Below are positions 46,342 to 55,216 of a DNA stretch of 64,000 nucleotides, piece after piece. Each line of letters starts with the position of its first letter. The first letter of the stretch is position 1. The DNA comes from Pseudomonas mediterranea CFBP 5447. GTDB taxonomy: Bacteria; Pseudomonadota; Gammaproteobacteria; Pseudomonadales; Pseudomonadaceae. The position numbers and the translations under genes were made by a program. The notes under the pieces are model-generated. The model was not told where the DNA came from. It made no database searches and saw only the letters and a program-made list of their open reading frames with translations. The stretch covers positions 62,001 to 126,000 of the forward strand of contig NZ_KN322982.1 in the NCBI RefSeq assembly GCF_000774145.1. Direction: 5' to 3'.

Positions 46342-47949
46342 ATGAAGATCCGCACCAAGATCATAGCTTCGGGGTTGGTCAGTCTTTTCTTTGCTCTTCT
46401 GCTCGGCGGTATCGGGTTGTGGGGCTATCACTCCATGACCGAATCCCTGGTGGAGAATGAGACCAGCATTTCCGCCATGCGCAAGCACATGGAGGCGGAC
46501 ATGATGCACGATGCCATTCGTGCCGATGTTTTGGCTGCGCTGGTGGCAACGCCCGGTGACGCTCAGGAGGCCAAGGAAGTGCAGGAGGCTTTTGACGAGC
46601 ATTCGCAGCGGATGCGCAAGGTGATTGCCGAGAACGCCGAGGCAAGGTTGCCGGAAACAGTCGCCAGGGCCATCGTCGAATTGAAACCACAGGCCAACAC
46701 CTATATCGAGAAAGCCAAGCAGGTGATCGGCAAGGTGCTGGGGGGTGCCAAGGATATACAAGCGCTGCGAACTGAGTTCAATGCAGCGTTTTCGGCGCTG
46801 GAGGAGCGCAATGAAGCCGTGAGCGAGCTGATCGAGAACCAGGCGCAGGCTTCTCGCGAGAACCAGGATGACAGCATCCGGTCTTCGGGACGCTGGTTGG
46901 TCGTGACATTACTGGCCACCTGTGTGGCATTGATACTGTCGTCCTGGAGCCTGCTCAAGGCTGTGCTCACACCGTTGAACAAGATCATCCTCAATACCCA
47001 GGCGATTTCCCAAGGCGATCTGCAACGGTCCATGGGGGCGCACGGCAAGGATGAGCTCGGCCAATTGCAGAGCGTCATCGAACAAATGCAAGCCAACCTG
47101 CGGCAGATGATCGCCACGATCCGCAGTCAGAGCGACGAATTGCACGGCACTTCCCGTACCTTGGGCGACACTGCCAGGCAAATTGTCTCCAGCGCCGATC
47201 AGCAGGCCCAGAGCGCGACCAGCATGGCGGCGAGCATGGAGCAGATGATGGCGAACATCAGCCAGATCCATCAGCACGCCGACAGCGCCCGGACGATTTC
47301 GGCACAGTCCGAACAACTGGCGAGCAGCGGCGGGCAAGTGATTCTCGGAGTGGTGGAAGGCATGAGCCGCATCGCCGAGGTGGTCAATCAGTCCTCCACC
47401 AAGATTACGGCGCTGGACGCTTCGTCCGAAGACATTCATTCCATCATCCAGGTGATCAAGAGCATCGCCGAGCAAACCAACCTGCTGGCGCTCAACGCCG
47501 CCATCGAGGCCGCTCGCGCCGGGGAGGCAGGTCGGGGGTTTGCCGTGGTCGCCGATGAAGTACGCAACCTGGCGGCGCGCACCACCCAATCCACCCAGGA
47601 AATCACTGCGATGATCGAGCGCATCCAGACCAGTGCCCGGGATGCCGTTTCCAACATGCAGGCTTGCGTCAGTCGCGTGGATGAAGGGGTGAACCTGGCC
47701 CAGCAGGCCGGAGTGTCCATCAGCGAGATCCGCACTGGCGCCCGTCATGCAGCCGAAGTGGTCGAGGAAATTTCCCAGACGATTGCCGAACAATCGAAGG
47801 CCAGTGATGAGATGGCTCAGCGGGTGGAGGCGATTGCCGCTCAATCTCGGGAAAACACGCTCTCTATTCACCACCTGCAGCAAACCGCCAACCAATTGAA
47901 CACTGCGGCGGGGTCGATGCAGTCTTCGGTGCAGCAGTTCAAGATCTAA
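46342..47949 (+). CDS. methyl-accepting chemotaxis protein
   Basis: The 535 residues include a first membrane helix (about 9-30), a periplasmic helical-bundle ligand domain (about 31-188, starting [28 protein letters not shown]), a second membrane helix (about 189-210), a HAMP domain ([18 protein letters not shown]) and a signalling domain with the conserved hairpin tip [37 protein letters not shown]. There is no C-terminal CheB/CheR pentapeptide; the protein ends SSVQQFKI. The ligand is unknown. Confidence 0.95.
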   Translation: MKIRTKIIASGLVSLFFALLLGGIGLWGYHSMTESLVENETSISAMRKHMEADMMHDAIRADVLAALVATPGDAQEAKEVQEAFDEHSQRMRKVIAENAEARLPETVARAIVELKPQANTYIEKAKQVIGKVLGGAKDIQALRTEFNAAFSALEERNEAVSELIENQAQASRENQDDSIRSSGRWLVVTLLATCVALILSSWSLLKAVLTPLNKIILNTQAISQGDLQRSMGAHGKDELGQLQSVIEQMQANLRQMIATIRSQSDELHGTSRTLGDTARQIVSSADQQAQSATSMAASMEQMMANISQIHQHADSARTISAQSEQLASSGGQVILGVVEGMSRIAEVVNQSSTKITALDASSEDIHSIIQVIKSIAEQTNLLALNAAIEAARAGEAGRGFAVVADEVRNLAARTTQSTQEITAMIERIQTSARDAVSNMQACVSRVDEGVNLAQQAGVSISEIRTGARHAAEVVEEISQTIAEQSKASDEMAQRVEAIAAQSRENTLSIHHLQQTANQLNTAAGSMQSSVQQFKI

Positions 47950-47959
47950 GTTCTATTTA

Positions 47960-48031
47960 TGGCGAGGTAGTTTGCTCCCGCTTGGGGGCGACGCCGCCGC
48001 GCAACCCAGCGGGAGCAAGCTACCTCGCCAC
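47960..48031. repeat. REP pair of the second family
   Basis: TGGCGAGGTAGTTTGCTCCCGCT and AGCGGGAGCAAGCTACCTCGCCA face each other around a GGCGACGCCGCC inner stem. The same family occurs at 12042. Confidence 0.8.
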
Positions 48032-48063
48032 GAAGCTGATTCTGCTAGAGCTTCAATTTCAAA

Positions 48064-48741
48064 TCACACCTGACTCACCTCGAACACAAACGAAATCTCC
48101 CGCTTCTGGGCGCTCCAGACATACCGGATATGCTTGCCCTGCACCGGAATCGAAACCGCCGGCGGGCGAAATGCGGCGACGCATTCGTGACCAGGCAGGC
48201 GGACACTGTTGTAGAGCAAGCCCCAGGATAATGTTTCACGCAGTTGCCGGGCGAATACCTGGGACGGGCCGTAGGCGGTGGGGTCCGGGTCGTGGAGGTG
48301 GGGGTAGTCGTGGCGGATGTCATGCAAAGGCTTGATGACCTGGTTGACGTAGGTGCGCATGGTCAACTCCAGGTCCGGCTCATTGGTCGCCCCGAGAAAG
48401 CGCGCCTGGTGATAGCAGGTTTCGGCGATAGCGGCTTCCTGGCTGCTGGCGGCATAGTAGACGCCGAAGGTGCCGTCGCTGAAACGACTGCTCTTGCCGA
48501 TATGCGTGAACGCCGCCATCACCGGCGAGGAGCCTGGCCCGGAAACCCGGTCTTCAGGACGGACCCGTGACAGCACACCGGCCTCTTCCATCAATCGATC
48601 GTTGGTCAACGCTTCCAGGGCATAGGCCGTGGGCAGATCCTCGGGATCGAGTACATCTTCGAACAGCGTAATCGGCGGGAAGCTGCTGTTGACGATCCGA
48701 TAGGCACGCTTCCATTGCGGGTCCGTCAGAGGTGGCGTCAT
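48064..48741 (-). CDS. RES domain toxin
   Basis: RES toxins degrade NAD+ and stop growth. The 225 residues begin MTPPLTDPQWKRAYRIVNSSFPPI and contain the Arg, Tyr and Ser positions of the active site: a Y-R near the start, FGVYYAASSQEAAIAETCYHQ, and SWGLLYNSVRLPGHECVAAFRP. The ATG at 48741 shares one base with the stop of the Xre gene (TGATG). A longer upstream frame is not used, since it would run through the antitoxin gene. Confidence 0.88.
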   Translation of the reverse strand: MTPPLTDPQWKRAYRIVNSSFPPITLFEDVLDPEDLPTAYALEALTNDRLMEEAGVLSRVRPEDRVSGPGSSPVMAAFTHIGKSSRFSDGTFGVYYAASSQEAAIAETCYHQARFLGATNEPDLELTMRTYVNQVIKPLHDIRHDYPHLHDPDPTAYGPSQVFARQLRETLSWGLLYNSVRLPGHECVAAFRPPAVSIPVQGKHIRYVWSAQKREISFVFEVSQV

Positions 48742-49151
48742 CAGCCGCGTACTCCGTCGAGATAGCGCCGCACATCGGCGATATCCACCACCCGCCCGGC
48801 CAGCATGTAGGACAGCGCCGATTGGCCGTTGAAGGGCGCAGCGGTGTTGGGGCTGCTGACCCATTGATAGGCCCGGTCCCGGCTGTTGCTGAAGATGATG
48901 CTCAGCGCCTTGTGAATGCCCATGAGGTAGGAGATGCGCTCAAGCGTGTCGCGAGGCAACCTGACATTGGTGGGTAATTGTTTGTACTTGTAGAAGGTCG
49001 TGTTCCCCACCTTGCCCAGCAACGTGCGCTGTTGCTCGACGCTGCAGCCCCACAACTCCATGAGGTTGAAGAAAAACTTCAAGGCGATTCGACCCGCGTC
49101 CGGGGAATCCAATTGTTGCTGTGCGTTGAGGGTGATGGAGGAAGTAGCCAT
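48741..49151 (-). CDS. Xre/MbcA/ParS-type antitoxin of the RES toxin
   Basis: The 136 residues have an N-terminal Xre-like helix-turn-helix (ALKFFFNLMELWGCSVEQQRTLLGKVGNTTFYKYKQLP) and the C-terminal MbcA/ParS toxin-binding domain with WVSSPNTAAPFNGQSALSYMLAGRVVDIADVRRYLDG. It precedes the toxin and overlaps it by 1 bp, the classical order for this module. The N terminus MATSSITLN was chosen over a longer frame. Confidence 0.9.
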   Translation of the reverse strand: MATSSITLNAQQQLDSPDAGRIALKFFFNLMELWGCSVEQQRTLLGKVGNTTFYKYKQLPTNVRLPRDTLERISYLMGIHKALSIIFSNSRDRAYQWVSSPNTAAPFNGQSALSYMLAGRVVDIADVRRYLDGVRG

Positions 49152-49471
49152 GGGATCCGGGCTCCTTTTACGGGTGATGCGTAGAGGATAATACACATGC
49201 GGACATAAATTAAGTTTTAATTCGCAAATGGACAGACGGAGCAGCGCCAGTATTCTTCAAGCTTGTTACATTTCTGACCTTGAGGAATCCCGACTTGGGT
49301 TGACATAGAGCGGACTCGTGCCAGAAAATCGATCCCAAGAGCGCGAAACCGACTGCCTTCAGGTGGCAATAGTCGGCGTTAGGAACCCCGTTGATAACCT
49401 GAATATCAGCGCTCGGGTGAGACCTCTTCTCCCCCGCTTGAGGGAGCACAATATCAAGCGACTCTTCAGAT

Positions 49472-49495
49472 AAAAGCAGCCTTTGGCTGCTTTTA
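49472..49495. terminator. bidirectional terminator
   Basis: AAAAGCAGCC and GGCTGCTTTT enclose TTT, with A and T tracts on both sides. It directly follows the PBECR2 stop codon. The stretch 49152-49471 holds the Xre promoter region and no gene I can support. Confidence 0.85.
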
Positions 49496-50014
49496 TCATT
49501 TGGGCGCCAGGCAACGCTGGTAAACCAAATGCCCATGCCTGTGCTTGTTGAGCGCTTTTCTACTGCAATTCATGAAATTCCAGAGAACGTGTCCGTGATC
49601 AACATTGATCACCACTAGCATCTGGTATCTAGCCTCATAAACCCCGATAAACGCGAGACGGTACGACCCATCGGAATAAAACACCTGCCAGACTTCCATA
49701 GGGTTACGCACGGTATCGACTGCAAACGCAGTGAATCGCTCACGAGCGTTGGGTCTCTTCTCGACAATGTGTGAAAGGTACTGCCGCCTGACAATCACCG
49801 GCACATACGGCGTGTTCATCAACACCGTGTCCATGCCCTCTCGCAGGCCAAATCCCAGAGCGACCTGCCTCAAGGCAGTATCGAAGTCAGCTGCACCGGG
49901 CAACTCCTGTACTAGCTCAGCAGTTGACGCGACAGCGACATCTCGAATATCGAGCAAGCCAAGGTCTTTCCAGCTTTTTTGACCAGACGCCTCCCTTACC
50001 CCGGGAAAACTCAT
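49496..50014 (-). CDS. orphan PBECR2 nuclease-fold toxin domain
   Basis: The 172 residues resemble the phage Barnase-EndoU-ColicinE5/D-RelE-like nuclease family 2: SWKDLGLLDIRDV, VIVRRQYLSHIVEKRPNARERFTAF, NPMEVWQVFYSDGSYRLAFIGVYEA, VVINVDHGHVLWNFMNCSRKALNKHRHGHLVYQ. This domain normally forms the C-terminal tip of MuF or polymorphic toxins, but no such protein is attached here. ATG 50014 has an AAAGG box at the right distance; an extension to a GTG at 50116 is possible. A different frame upstream (50117-50387) also reads plausibly, so a frameshift remnant cannot be excluded. No immunity gene is obvious. Confidence 0.7.
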   Translation of the reverse strand: MSFPGVREASGQKSWKDLGLLDIRDVAVASTAELVQELPGAADFDTALRQVALGFGLREGMDTVLMNTPYVPVIVRRQYLSHIVEKRPNARERFTAFAVDTVRNPMEVWQVFYSDGSYRLAFIGVYEARYQMLVVINVDHGHVLWNFMNCSRKALNKHRHGHLVYQRCLAPK

Positions 50015-50408
50015 GCAAATGACCTTTAGCATCCACTTGCATGTTTCGTAGATGCTGGCTACAGCCACCATCCAACCGATCCAGACCTGGTAATGCTCCT
50101 CTAATGGAAGCGCCACATTTCAACCGTTCGAACCGCTGGCGGGTATCAGCAGGCGTCTTTTTCTCTTCTGGGAAATTTCCGACAACGTTGCAGGCAACGT
50201 GATCAACAAGAAAAATTACACAACCCAACACCCGCCAAACCAGCAAAAAAACAAAATCCCACATAAGCTCCAACCAGCACCTACCGGAGCTTTTCACCAC
50301 AAAACCGCGACAACCGTGGCAAGCTGCACGATGATAGCCACATGCACAGCCTGACCCGGGCCAGGTGCACAACAATAGCGAGCCCACTTAAGCAGAGGGC
50401 ATTACCTC

Positions 50409-51335
50409 ATGGATAGCAGAACCCTACGCAACCTCATGCGCATCGTGCAGACCGGCTCGTTGTCGGCGGCGGCGGAACATTCGTGTCTCACGGTGCAGGC
50501 ATTGGCGGCGCAGTTGAACAAGGTCGAGGAGCAATTCGGCTTCCGGTTGTTCAGGCGTTCGAACAAGGGCCTGACGTTGACGAGCCAAGGCTCGGAACTG
50601 ACCCCTTTCATGGATCAGGTGCTGGTGGCCACACGGCAGCTCGAAGAAAAAGTCATGGCGCTCAAGAAGCCCCGGCAGCGCACGCTGAAGATGGCGCTCA
50701 ACACCACTCTGCCGGCGGAATTCAACCGGCGGATGATCGATCGGTTGATAGCCGTTTTCCCTCAGTACCAGCTGGAATTCAGTTACGCCGAGTCAATGGA
50801 GAACCTGAGCAAACTCAAGAATGAAGACTTTGACCTGGCCATCCTGATCGGGGCGCAGCAGAGCGGCTTTTCCAGCATCACGATGCCTGATGTACAGGTT
50901 CGGGTGGTGGGCGCCCATTGCGGCAATGAGGGCGATTCCCTTGGTTTGCTCGGAGACAGGTTTCAGGTACGCCCCGCAGAAGAGTGTCCGTATTCCCACA
51001 GCTTCCTCCGTTTTCTCGATGCAGGGCTGAGCGAATACGGCTCGAGTCAGCGGATGGTGTACTCCTGCAGCGAAACGCTGACGTTGTCGTTGATCACCCA
51101 ACTCGATGGCCTGGGGCTGGTGTCCCGGGATGCGGCATTGCGCAACGGCCTGACGATTTTCCCGGGCTTCGAGGACTCTCTCGAGGTGCGCCTGGTAGTG
51201 AACAACCCCGAATTGTCCGGCGAAGCGCTGAACGACGTGGTGGACCTGGTGCTACAGGAACGAACCGAGCGCGATATACGCCGCCGTACCCACCGCCACA
51301 CTGAGAAACAGGTTACGGCTGAAATACGCACATAA
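50409..51335 (+). CDS. LysR-family transcriptional regulator
   Basis: The 308 residues have the N-terminal winged helix-turn-helix (LRNLMRIVQTGSLSAAAEHSCLTVQALAAQLNKVEEQFGFRLFRRS) and an effector domain starting near 90 with TLKMALNTTLPAEFNRRMIDRL. It faces the azlD-azlC-GNAT-dioxygenase cluster and overlaps the end of azlD by 84 bp on the opposite strand. The regulator probably controls that cluster or a target upstream. The gap 50015-50408 before it has nothing recognisable apart from its promoter region. Confidence 0.9.
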   Translation: MDSRTLRNLMRIVQTGSLSAAAEHSCLTVQALAAQLNKVEEQFGFRLFRRSNKGLTLTSQGSELTPFMDQVLVATRQLEEKVMALKKPRQRTLKMALNTTLPAEFNRRMIDRLIAVFPQYQLEFSYAESMENLSKLKNEDFDLAILIGAQQSGFSSITMPDVQVRVVGAHCGNEGDSLGLLGDRFQVRPAEECPYSHSFLRFLDAGLSEYGSSQRMVYSCSETLTLSLITQLDGLGLVSRDAALRNGLTIFPGFEDSLEVRLVVNNPELSGEALNDVVDLVLQERTERDIRRRTHRHTEKQVTAEIRT

Positions 51336-51569
51336 CAGCGTCGGAATTGCGGCGTAGAACTCCGGGCGGTCGAGTTGTATCTGCTGATCCTTGATCAACA
51401 AGGGGGTGAGGCTGATGGCTGCGACGATCGCCACCGGCAGGTATTCCAGGGCGCGGGCAATGAAAGGCGGCCAGTGTTCCGTGTTGACCTGCAACGGCAA
51501 GGCACGGGGCAGGAAGGTCACGGCCATCATCAGGACCACCACCAGGATCAGGAACGTTTGGTCAGGCAT
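51252..51569 (-). CDS. AzlD domain protein, small subunit of a branched-chain amino acid exporter
   Basis: The 105 residues have three to four membrane helices (LILVVVLMMAVTFLPRALPLQ at the N terminus, YLPVAIVAAISLTPLLI in the middle). AzlD works with AzlC as a two-component exporter of branched-chain and some modified amino acids. Its start overlaps the azlC stop by 22 bp, and its 3' end runs 84 bp into the convergent LysR gene. Confidence 0.88.
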   Translation of the reverse strand: MPDQTFLILVVVLMMAVTFLPRALPLQVNTEHWPPFIARALEYLPVAIVAAISLTPLLIKDQQIQLDRPEFYAAIPTLLCAYFSRNLFLSVAVGTAAYIALGSFL

Positions 51570-52261
51570 ACGCCCACCCCGCAGCCAACGAACGTGGCGA
51601 TAAAGACATTGAATGGCGAAGTGCCCAGCAGGCTCAGCCCACCCATGCAGACGACGGCCGCCAGGGCTGCGATCAGCTTGTTACGGGTATTGCACAGCGA
51701 AACCAGCACGTAGAGCATCATCGCGGTCAAGGCATAGTCGAGCTGATACTTGATCAGGTGCGCAGCGTATTGCGCGCACACGGCGCCCAACAAGCCGCCT
51801 AGCACCCATGACGTATGGCAGAACAGGTTGAAGCCGATCAGGTAGCGCACACTCACCGGCGCCCCGCTGCCCAGCTTGACGCTGTGGAAAGCGAACGACT
51901 CGTCCGTAAGCCCGGATGCATAACACCAGCGCTCGAAACGACTGAGCCCCAATGCACGCAAGGCCTTGGCCATGTAGACCGACATCAGCATGTGTCGCGC
52001 ATTGATCAGGAATGTAGTGAGCACGATGGTGGTCAGCGACGCCCCGCTGGAAATCAGCGCCAGCGCCGCAAACTGCGAGGCGCCGGCGTAGACGAACAGG
52101 CACATCGCTACCGGTAGCCACAAGGGCAACCCGGCGTTGACCGCCATCAGACCGAACACAAACGAAACCGTAAAATAACCCGCTACCACCGGACTGGCTT
52201 CGGCGAAGGTACGCGAGGCTTGTGGTTCGACCACCAGCGGCTGGCTGGAAGTCTTGCTCAT
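51548..52261 (-). CDS. AzlC family transporter, large subunit
   Basis: The 237 residues contain about six membrane segments with the AzlC signatures VVAGYFTVSFVFGLMAVNAG, FVYAGASQFAALALISSG and TTFLINARHMLMSVYMAK. AzlC-AzlD (the YgaZH/BrnFE type) exports valine, isoleucine, leucine or analogues. It overlaps the GNAT gene upstream by 4 bp. Confidence 0.92.
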   Translation of the reverse strand: MSKTSSQPLVVEPQASRTFAEASPVVAGYFTVSFVFGLMAVNAGLPLWLPVAMCLFVYAGASQFAALALISSGASLTTIVLTTFLINARHMLMSVYMAKALRALGLSRFERWCYASGLTDESFAFHSVKLGSGAPVSVRYLIGFNLFCHTSWVLGGLLGAVCAQYAAHLIKYQLDYALTAMMLYVLVSLCNTRNKLIAALAAVVCMGGLSLLGTSPFNVFIATFVGCGVGVCLTKRS

Positions 52262-52695
52262 AGATCCCTCTCGAAAGTGATTTCACCCCGCGGTTCGCAG
52301 AACCCCTGGGCTGCCCAGAAACGCTTGCCGGCCAGATTGGCATCGTCGACGAACAGGAACATGCGCAGCACGCCCACCCGTTTCATGTCGGCGGATGCCG
52401 CTTCCACCAGGCGCTGGCCCAGCCCCCGGGTGCGATGCCTTGGGCTGACCGCCAGGTGATTGATGGTGCCACGGGTACCCAGCATACCGCCAATCACCGC
52501 GCCCACCACGCTGCCACTGGCATCGATAGCCAGGTAAGCCGTGGTGGTTTCCTGCAATAACACCCCTCGCAGGAAGCGGGCATCCTGCCATTCGCAGAAC
52601 GACACTTCGTCGAAACCGCGAAAAAACCGCTCCATGCGCTCGGCATCCCTGACCATTGCCCGGCGCAACAGCACCTGCTGCTCCGGGTCGTCCAT
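52258..52695 (-). CDS. GNAT family N-acetyltransferase
   Basis: The 145 residues show a GNAT fold with AYLAIDASGSVVGAVIGGMLGTRGTINHLAVSPRHRTRGLGQRLVEAA, containing the acetyl-CoA binding R-x-x-G-L-G loop, and a final FLFVDDANLAGKRFWAAQGFCE. ATG 52695 lies 14 bp after the stop of the dioxygenase gene. It overlaps azlC by 4 bp. Its substrate could be the exported amino acid, by context only. Confidence 0.85.
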   Translation of the reverse strand: MDDPEQQVLLRRAMVRDAERMERFFRGFDEVSFCEWQDARFLRGVLLQETTTAYLAIDASGSVVGAVIGGMLGTRGTINHLAVSPRHRTRGLGQRLVEAASADMKRVGVLRMFLFVDDANLAGKRFWAAQGFCEPRGEITFERDL

Positions 52696-52708
52696 GGGTA
52701 CCAACTGT

Positions 52709-53455
52709 TCAGCGAACAATGTCAAAAGCGGTCCCGGGCCGCGAGAAGGAAATCGCCAGGATCTGCCTGAACGCCATTTCATGGCTGTGGATATTACGGG
52801 CCGGGGTCACATAGTGACGCATGTCGCGGTCGAGGAAGAACGTCGTATCGAGGATGTCCTCGTAGGTAGTCGCCGCCAGCTGTTCTTCCTGGGCGGTATA
52901 CAACCGGCTCTCCGCGCCCGCCACGTTGTGACGTCCCCAGAAATGTACGCCACTGAACGGGTAGCCGTCGCAGTGAATCCCCTCGGGCGTGATTTCCAGT
53001 TGTTTGCCCGGCTTGATCTCGATGCGGATCTGGTGGATCTGGCACTGCCAGATTTCATCATGCAGTTCCTGCGGCAGGACGTTCTTGTAGACCTCGAAGT
53101 CCGTGTCGATCAGGCTGCGCATCACCGGAGAATTGATCACTTCGTTGGAGAAATCCTGGAAGTGCCGCTCCAGGCCGCCGACGTAGCTGTTATTGGCCTT
53201 GGATTGGATATAGGCCCGATGTTCGAGCTGCTTGAGCTCGCGGGTCTGGGGGTTGTATTCGAAGTCGCTGTAACGGCGAAAACGCATGCCTGACTCGGCC
53301 TGGCCATAGTAGCTGTCGGGCTCCATGTTCTCCCAGCTTTTGGTCAGCCGGACAAAGTCGCCGAAATGACCGTAGAGATTGAAGTCTCCACCGCGGACGT
53401 TAACGTACTTGTCACGTCGTAGCGCTTCGCCCACTTCCCTGTTCAGAACGATCAT
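52709..53455 (-). CDS. 2-oxoglutarate/Fe(II) dioxygenase, isoleucine-hydroxylase-like family
   Basis: The 248 residues start MIVLNREVGEALRRDKYVNVRG. The iron ligands appear as HxD in EGIHCDGYPFSGVHFWGRHN (about 160-178) and a distal histidine in NIHSHEMAFRQILAISFSRPG near the C terminus, where the arginine should bind 2-oxoglutarate. This matches the family of L-isoleucine 4-hydroxylase (IDO) from Bacillus. Next to a branched-chain amino acid exporter, hydroxylation of such an amino acid is the likely role. It is the first gene of the leftward cluster. Confidence 0.82.
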   Translation of the reverse strand: MIVLNREVGEALRRDKYVNVRGGDFNLYGHFGDFVRLTKSWENMEPDSYYGQAESGMRFRRYSDFEYNPQTRELKQLEHRAYIQSKANNSYVGGLERHFQDFSNEVINSPVMRSLIDTDFEVYKNVLPQELHDEIWQCQIHQIRIEIKPGKQLEITPEGIHCDGYPFSGVHFWGRHNVAGAESRLYTAQEEQLAATTYEDILDTTFFLDRDMRHYVTPARNIHSHEMAFRQILAISFSRPGTAFDIVR

Positions 53456-53632
53456 TTTTATTAGGTCTCCACTGCATTGAGCGGCCTAATCTAGTAGGTG
53501 CAGAATTTCCGTCCATGAAAAAGAATTTGAGTCACTTCAAGATGCACTTGAAACGAAGGGTGAAGGACCATCGGCACGCTTTTTTTTTCGGGAAAATAGA
53601 CGGCTACAGCAATATCTCCGATGCCAGAAGCC

Positions 53633-53664
53633 AAAAAACCCCGAATATGGATTCGAGGTTTTTT
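53633..53664. terminator. bidirectional terminator after oprD
   Basis: AAAAAACC-C-CGAAT and ATTCG-A-GGTTTTTT pair around ATGG, with one mismatch. It lies 27 bp after the porin stop codon on the leftward strand. The stretch 53456-53632 holds the promoter of the dioxygenase cluster. Confidence 0.85.
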
Positions 53665-53690
53665 GGGGGCTCAGCTAATGCGATCAGGCA

Positions 53691-54977
53691 TCAGAAGACG
53701 TTGATCGGGTAATCCACGAACACACGCAGCTCGTTGCCGCTGACGTTGTACTCGCTGGATTTTTGCGAAACACGCAGGACAGAACTGCGCAACCTCACGC
53801 TGAGATCCTTGGCCGGGCCGTTCTGGACCACGTATTTGAGCTGGTTGAAGATCTCGCGTTCGGTACCGCCTTCGCTGGTGGAGGTGGTGATGTTATCCCC
53901 ACGCACGTAAGCGACGTTATAGGTCAGGCCGGGAACGCCGAATGTGCTGAAATCCAGACCGTAGCCCAGTTGCCAGCTGCGTTCGTCTTCCGCGTTGAAG
54001 TCGGACCAGTAGGAGTTGGCCAGGTAGATCGTGTTACCACCGTCCCCTACCCGATTCTGTTCACGCTGATAGCCACCATAGGCATAGCCCAGGTTGCTGT
54101 CGCCGGTGCTGCGCTGATGAGCGAGCGTGAAGCTGTGCGGTCCGGTGGCGAAGGTCGCGGCCAGGCTCCAGATCTTGTTGTCGTCGCCGGTGACGTTGTT
54201 CTCACGAACGTAGTCGTTGTCTAGCTTGGTGCGGTAGCCGTTGAAGTCCAGCGTCAGGGACTGATCCTTGGCCAGAGGGAACACATAGTTGGCGTTGACG
54301 TATTGCTTCTTCAGCACATCTTCGACATCCGAGGCGTAGAGCGAAGCCTTGAATTGCTCGGTGAACTGATAGCTGCCGCCTAATACGTTGATCGACTTCA
54401 GCCCACCGCTGTCGCGGCCTTCGGCGCTCTTGCGCGATTCGGCGGTGAAACGACCGGCGTTCAGTTCCAGGCCCTTGATCTCTTTGGACGTGATCAGCGT
54501 GCCGGTATAGCTTTCCGGCAGCAGCCGCGAGTTGTCATAACTCAACACCGGCAAGGCCGGCATCTGGTCGCCATAGGCCAATACCGTGTTGGAAACGCGG
54601 AACTTCACTGCTGCACCGACCTTGGAAAGGTCATCCGCCGCGTTACCGCTGTCGCCTTGCTTGAAGAAGTCGATGCCGCCCGCACCGCTACGGCCTTTGC
54701 CGCCATCCAGGCGTAATGCGTACAGGCCGAAGGCGTCTACCCCTACACCGACGGTGCCTTGGGTGAAGCCGGACGAGAACGTGCCGATGGCCGCCTGTCC
54801 CCATTCGGCCTTGTCCTGGTTGCCATCTTTGTAGTCACGGTTGATATAGGCGTTGCGCAACAGCACTTTCAGGCTGCTGTCTTCCACGAAGCCCTTGGAC
54901 TCGGACTGGTCGCTGGCCATGGCGTGTGTCGTGCTCAAAATCCCCAGTGCGATCAAACCGATGCGCGTGTTCAACAT
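53691..54977 (-). CDS. OprD family outer-membrane porin
   Basis: The 428 residues have a signal peptide (cleavage near HAMAS), the OprD opening GFVEDSSLKVLLRNAYINRDYKDG, WGQAAIGTFSSGFTQGTVGVGVDAFGLYALRLDGG, and the terminal beta strand ELRVFVDYPINVF with the final aromatic residue needed for outer-membrane assembly. Such 18-stranded porins take up amino acids, peptides or organic acids. The substrate cannot be deduced. Confidence 0.93.
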   Translation of the reverse strand: MLNTRIGLIALGILSTTHAMASDQSESKGFVEDSSLKVLLRNAYINRDYKDGNQDKAEWGQAAIGTFSSGFTQGTVGVGVDAFGLYALRLDGGKGRSGAGGIDFFKQGDSGNAADDLSKVGAAVKFRVSNTVLAYGDQMPALPVLSYDNSRLLPESYTGTLITSKEIKGLELNAGRFTAESRKSAEGRDSGGLKSINVLGGSYQFTEQFKASLYASDVEDVLKKQYVNANYVFPLAKDQSLTLDFNGYRTKLDNDYVRENNVTGDDNKIWSLAATFATGPHSFTLAHQRSTGDSNLGYAYGGYQREQNRVGDGGNTIYLANSYWSDFNAEDERSWQLGYGLDFSTFGVPGLTYNVAYVRGDNITTSTSEGGTEREIFNQLKYVVQNGPAKDLSVRLRSSVLRVSQKSSEYNVSGNELRVFVDYPINVF

Positions 54978-55072
54978 GATTATTTTCCTTGTATGGGTTG
55001 ATACGCACTGCGACCGGCAGCCGAAATGGCGCTTTTTGCGCTCTTTTTCGGACTCTTGCCCCTGAAATAATG

Positions 55073-55110
55073 AAAAGGCCCGCCCACGAGTGATCGTGTC
55101 GGGCCTTTTT
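55073..55110. terminator. terminator upstream of oprD, for the DsbA-family gene
   Basis: AAAAGGCCCG and CGGGCCTTTT enclose a loop that itself forms CACGA/TCGTG. The A and T tracts make it work in both directions; the leftward gene ending at 55217 is its likely client. Confidence 0.88.
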
Positions 55111-55216
55111 ATTATTTAAGAATCATGGCTGTTAGCCACAGGCGTAGGACGAATCCTAGCCGTGCCGCCAAGAATGTGTCAATTTCGTGAATCGTCTTTG
55201 ATCAGGCGAAAAACGT

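Noticed and set aside
46182..46460. 92-codon frame overlapping the chemoreceptor start
   Set aside because: It overlaps the conserved MCP N terminus in another frame and has no SD.
49210..49536. 108-codon leftward frame overlapping the bidirectional terminator
   Set aside because: It crosses a strong terminator hairpin and the end of the PBECR2 gene in another frame, and has no recognisable features.
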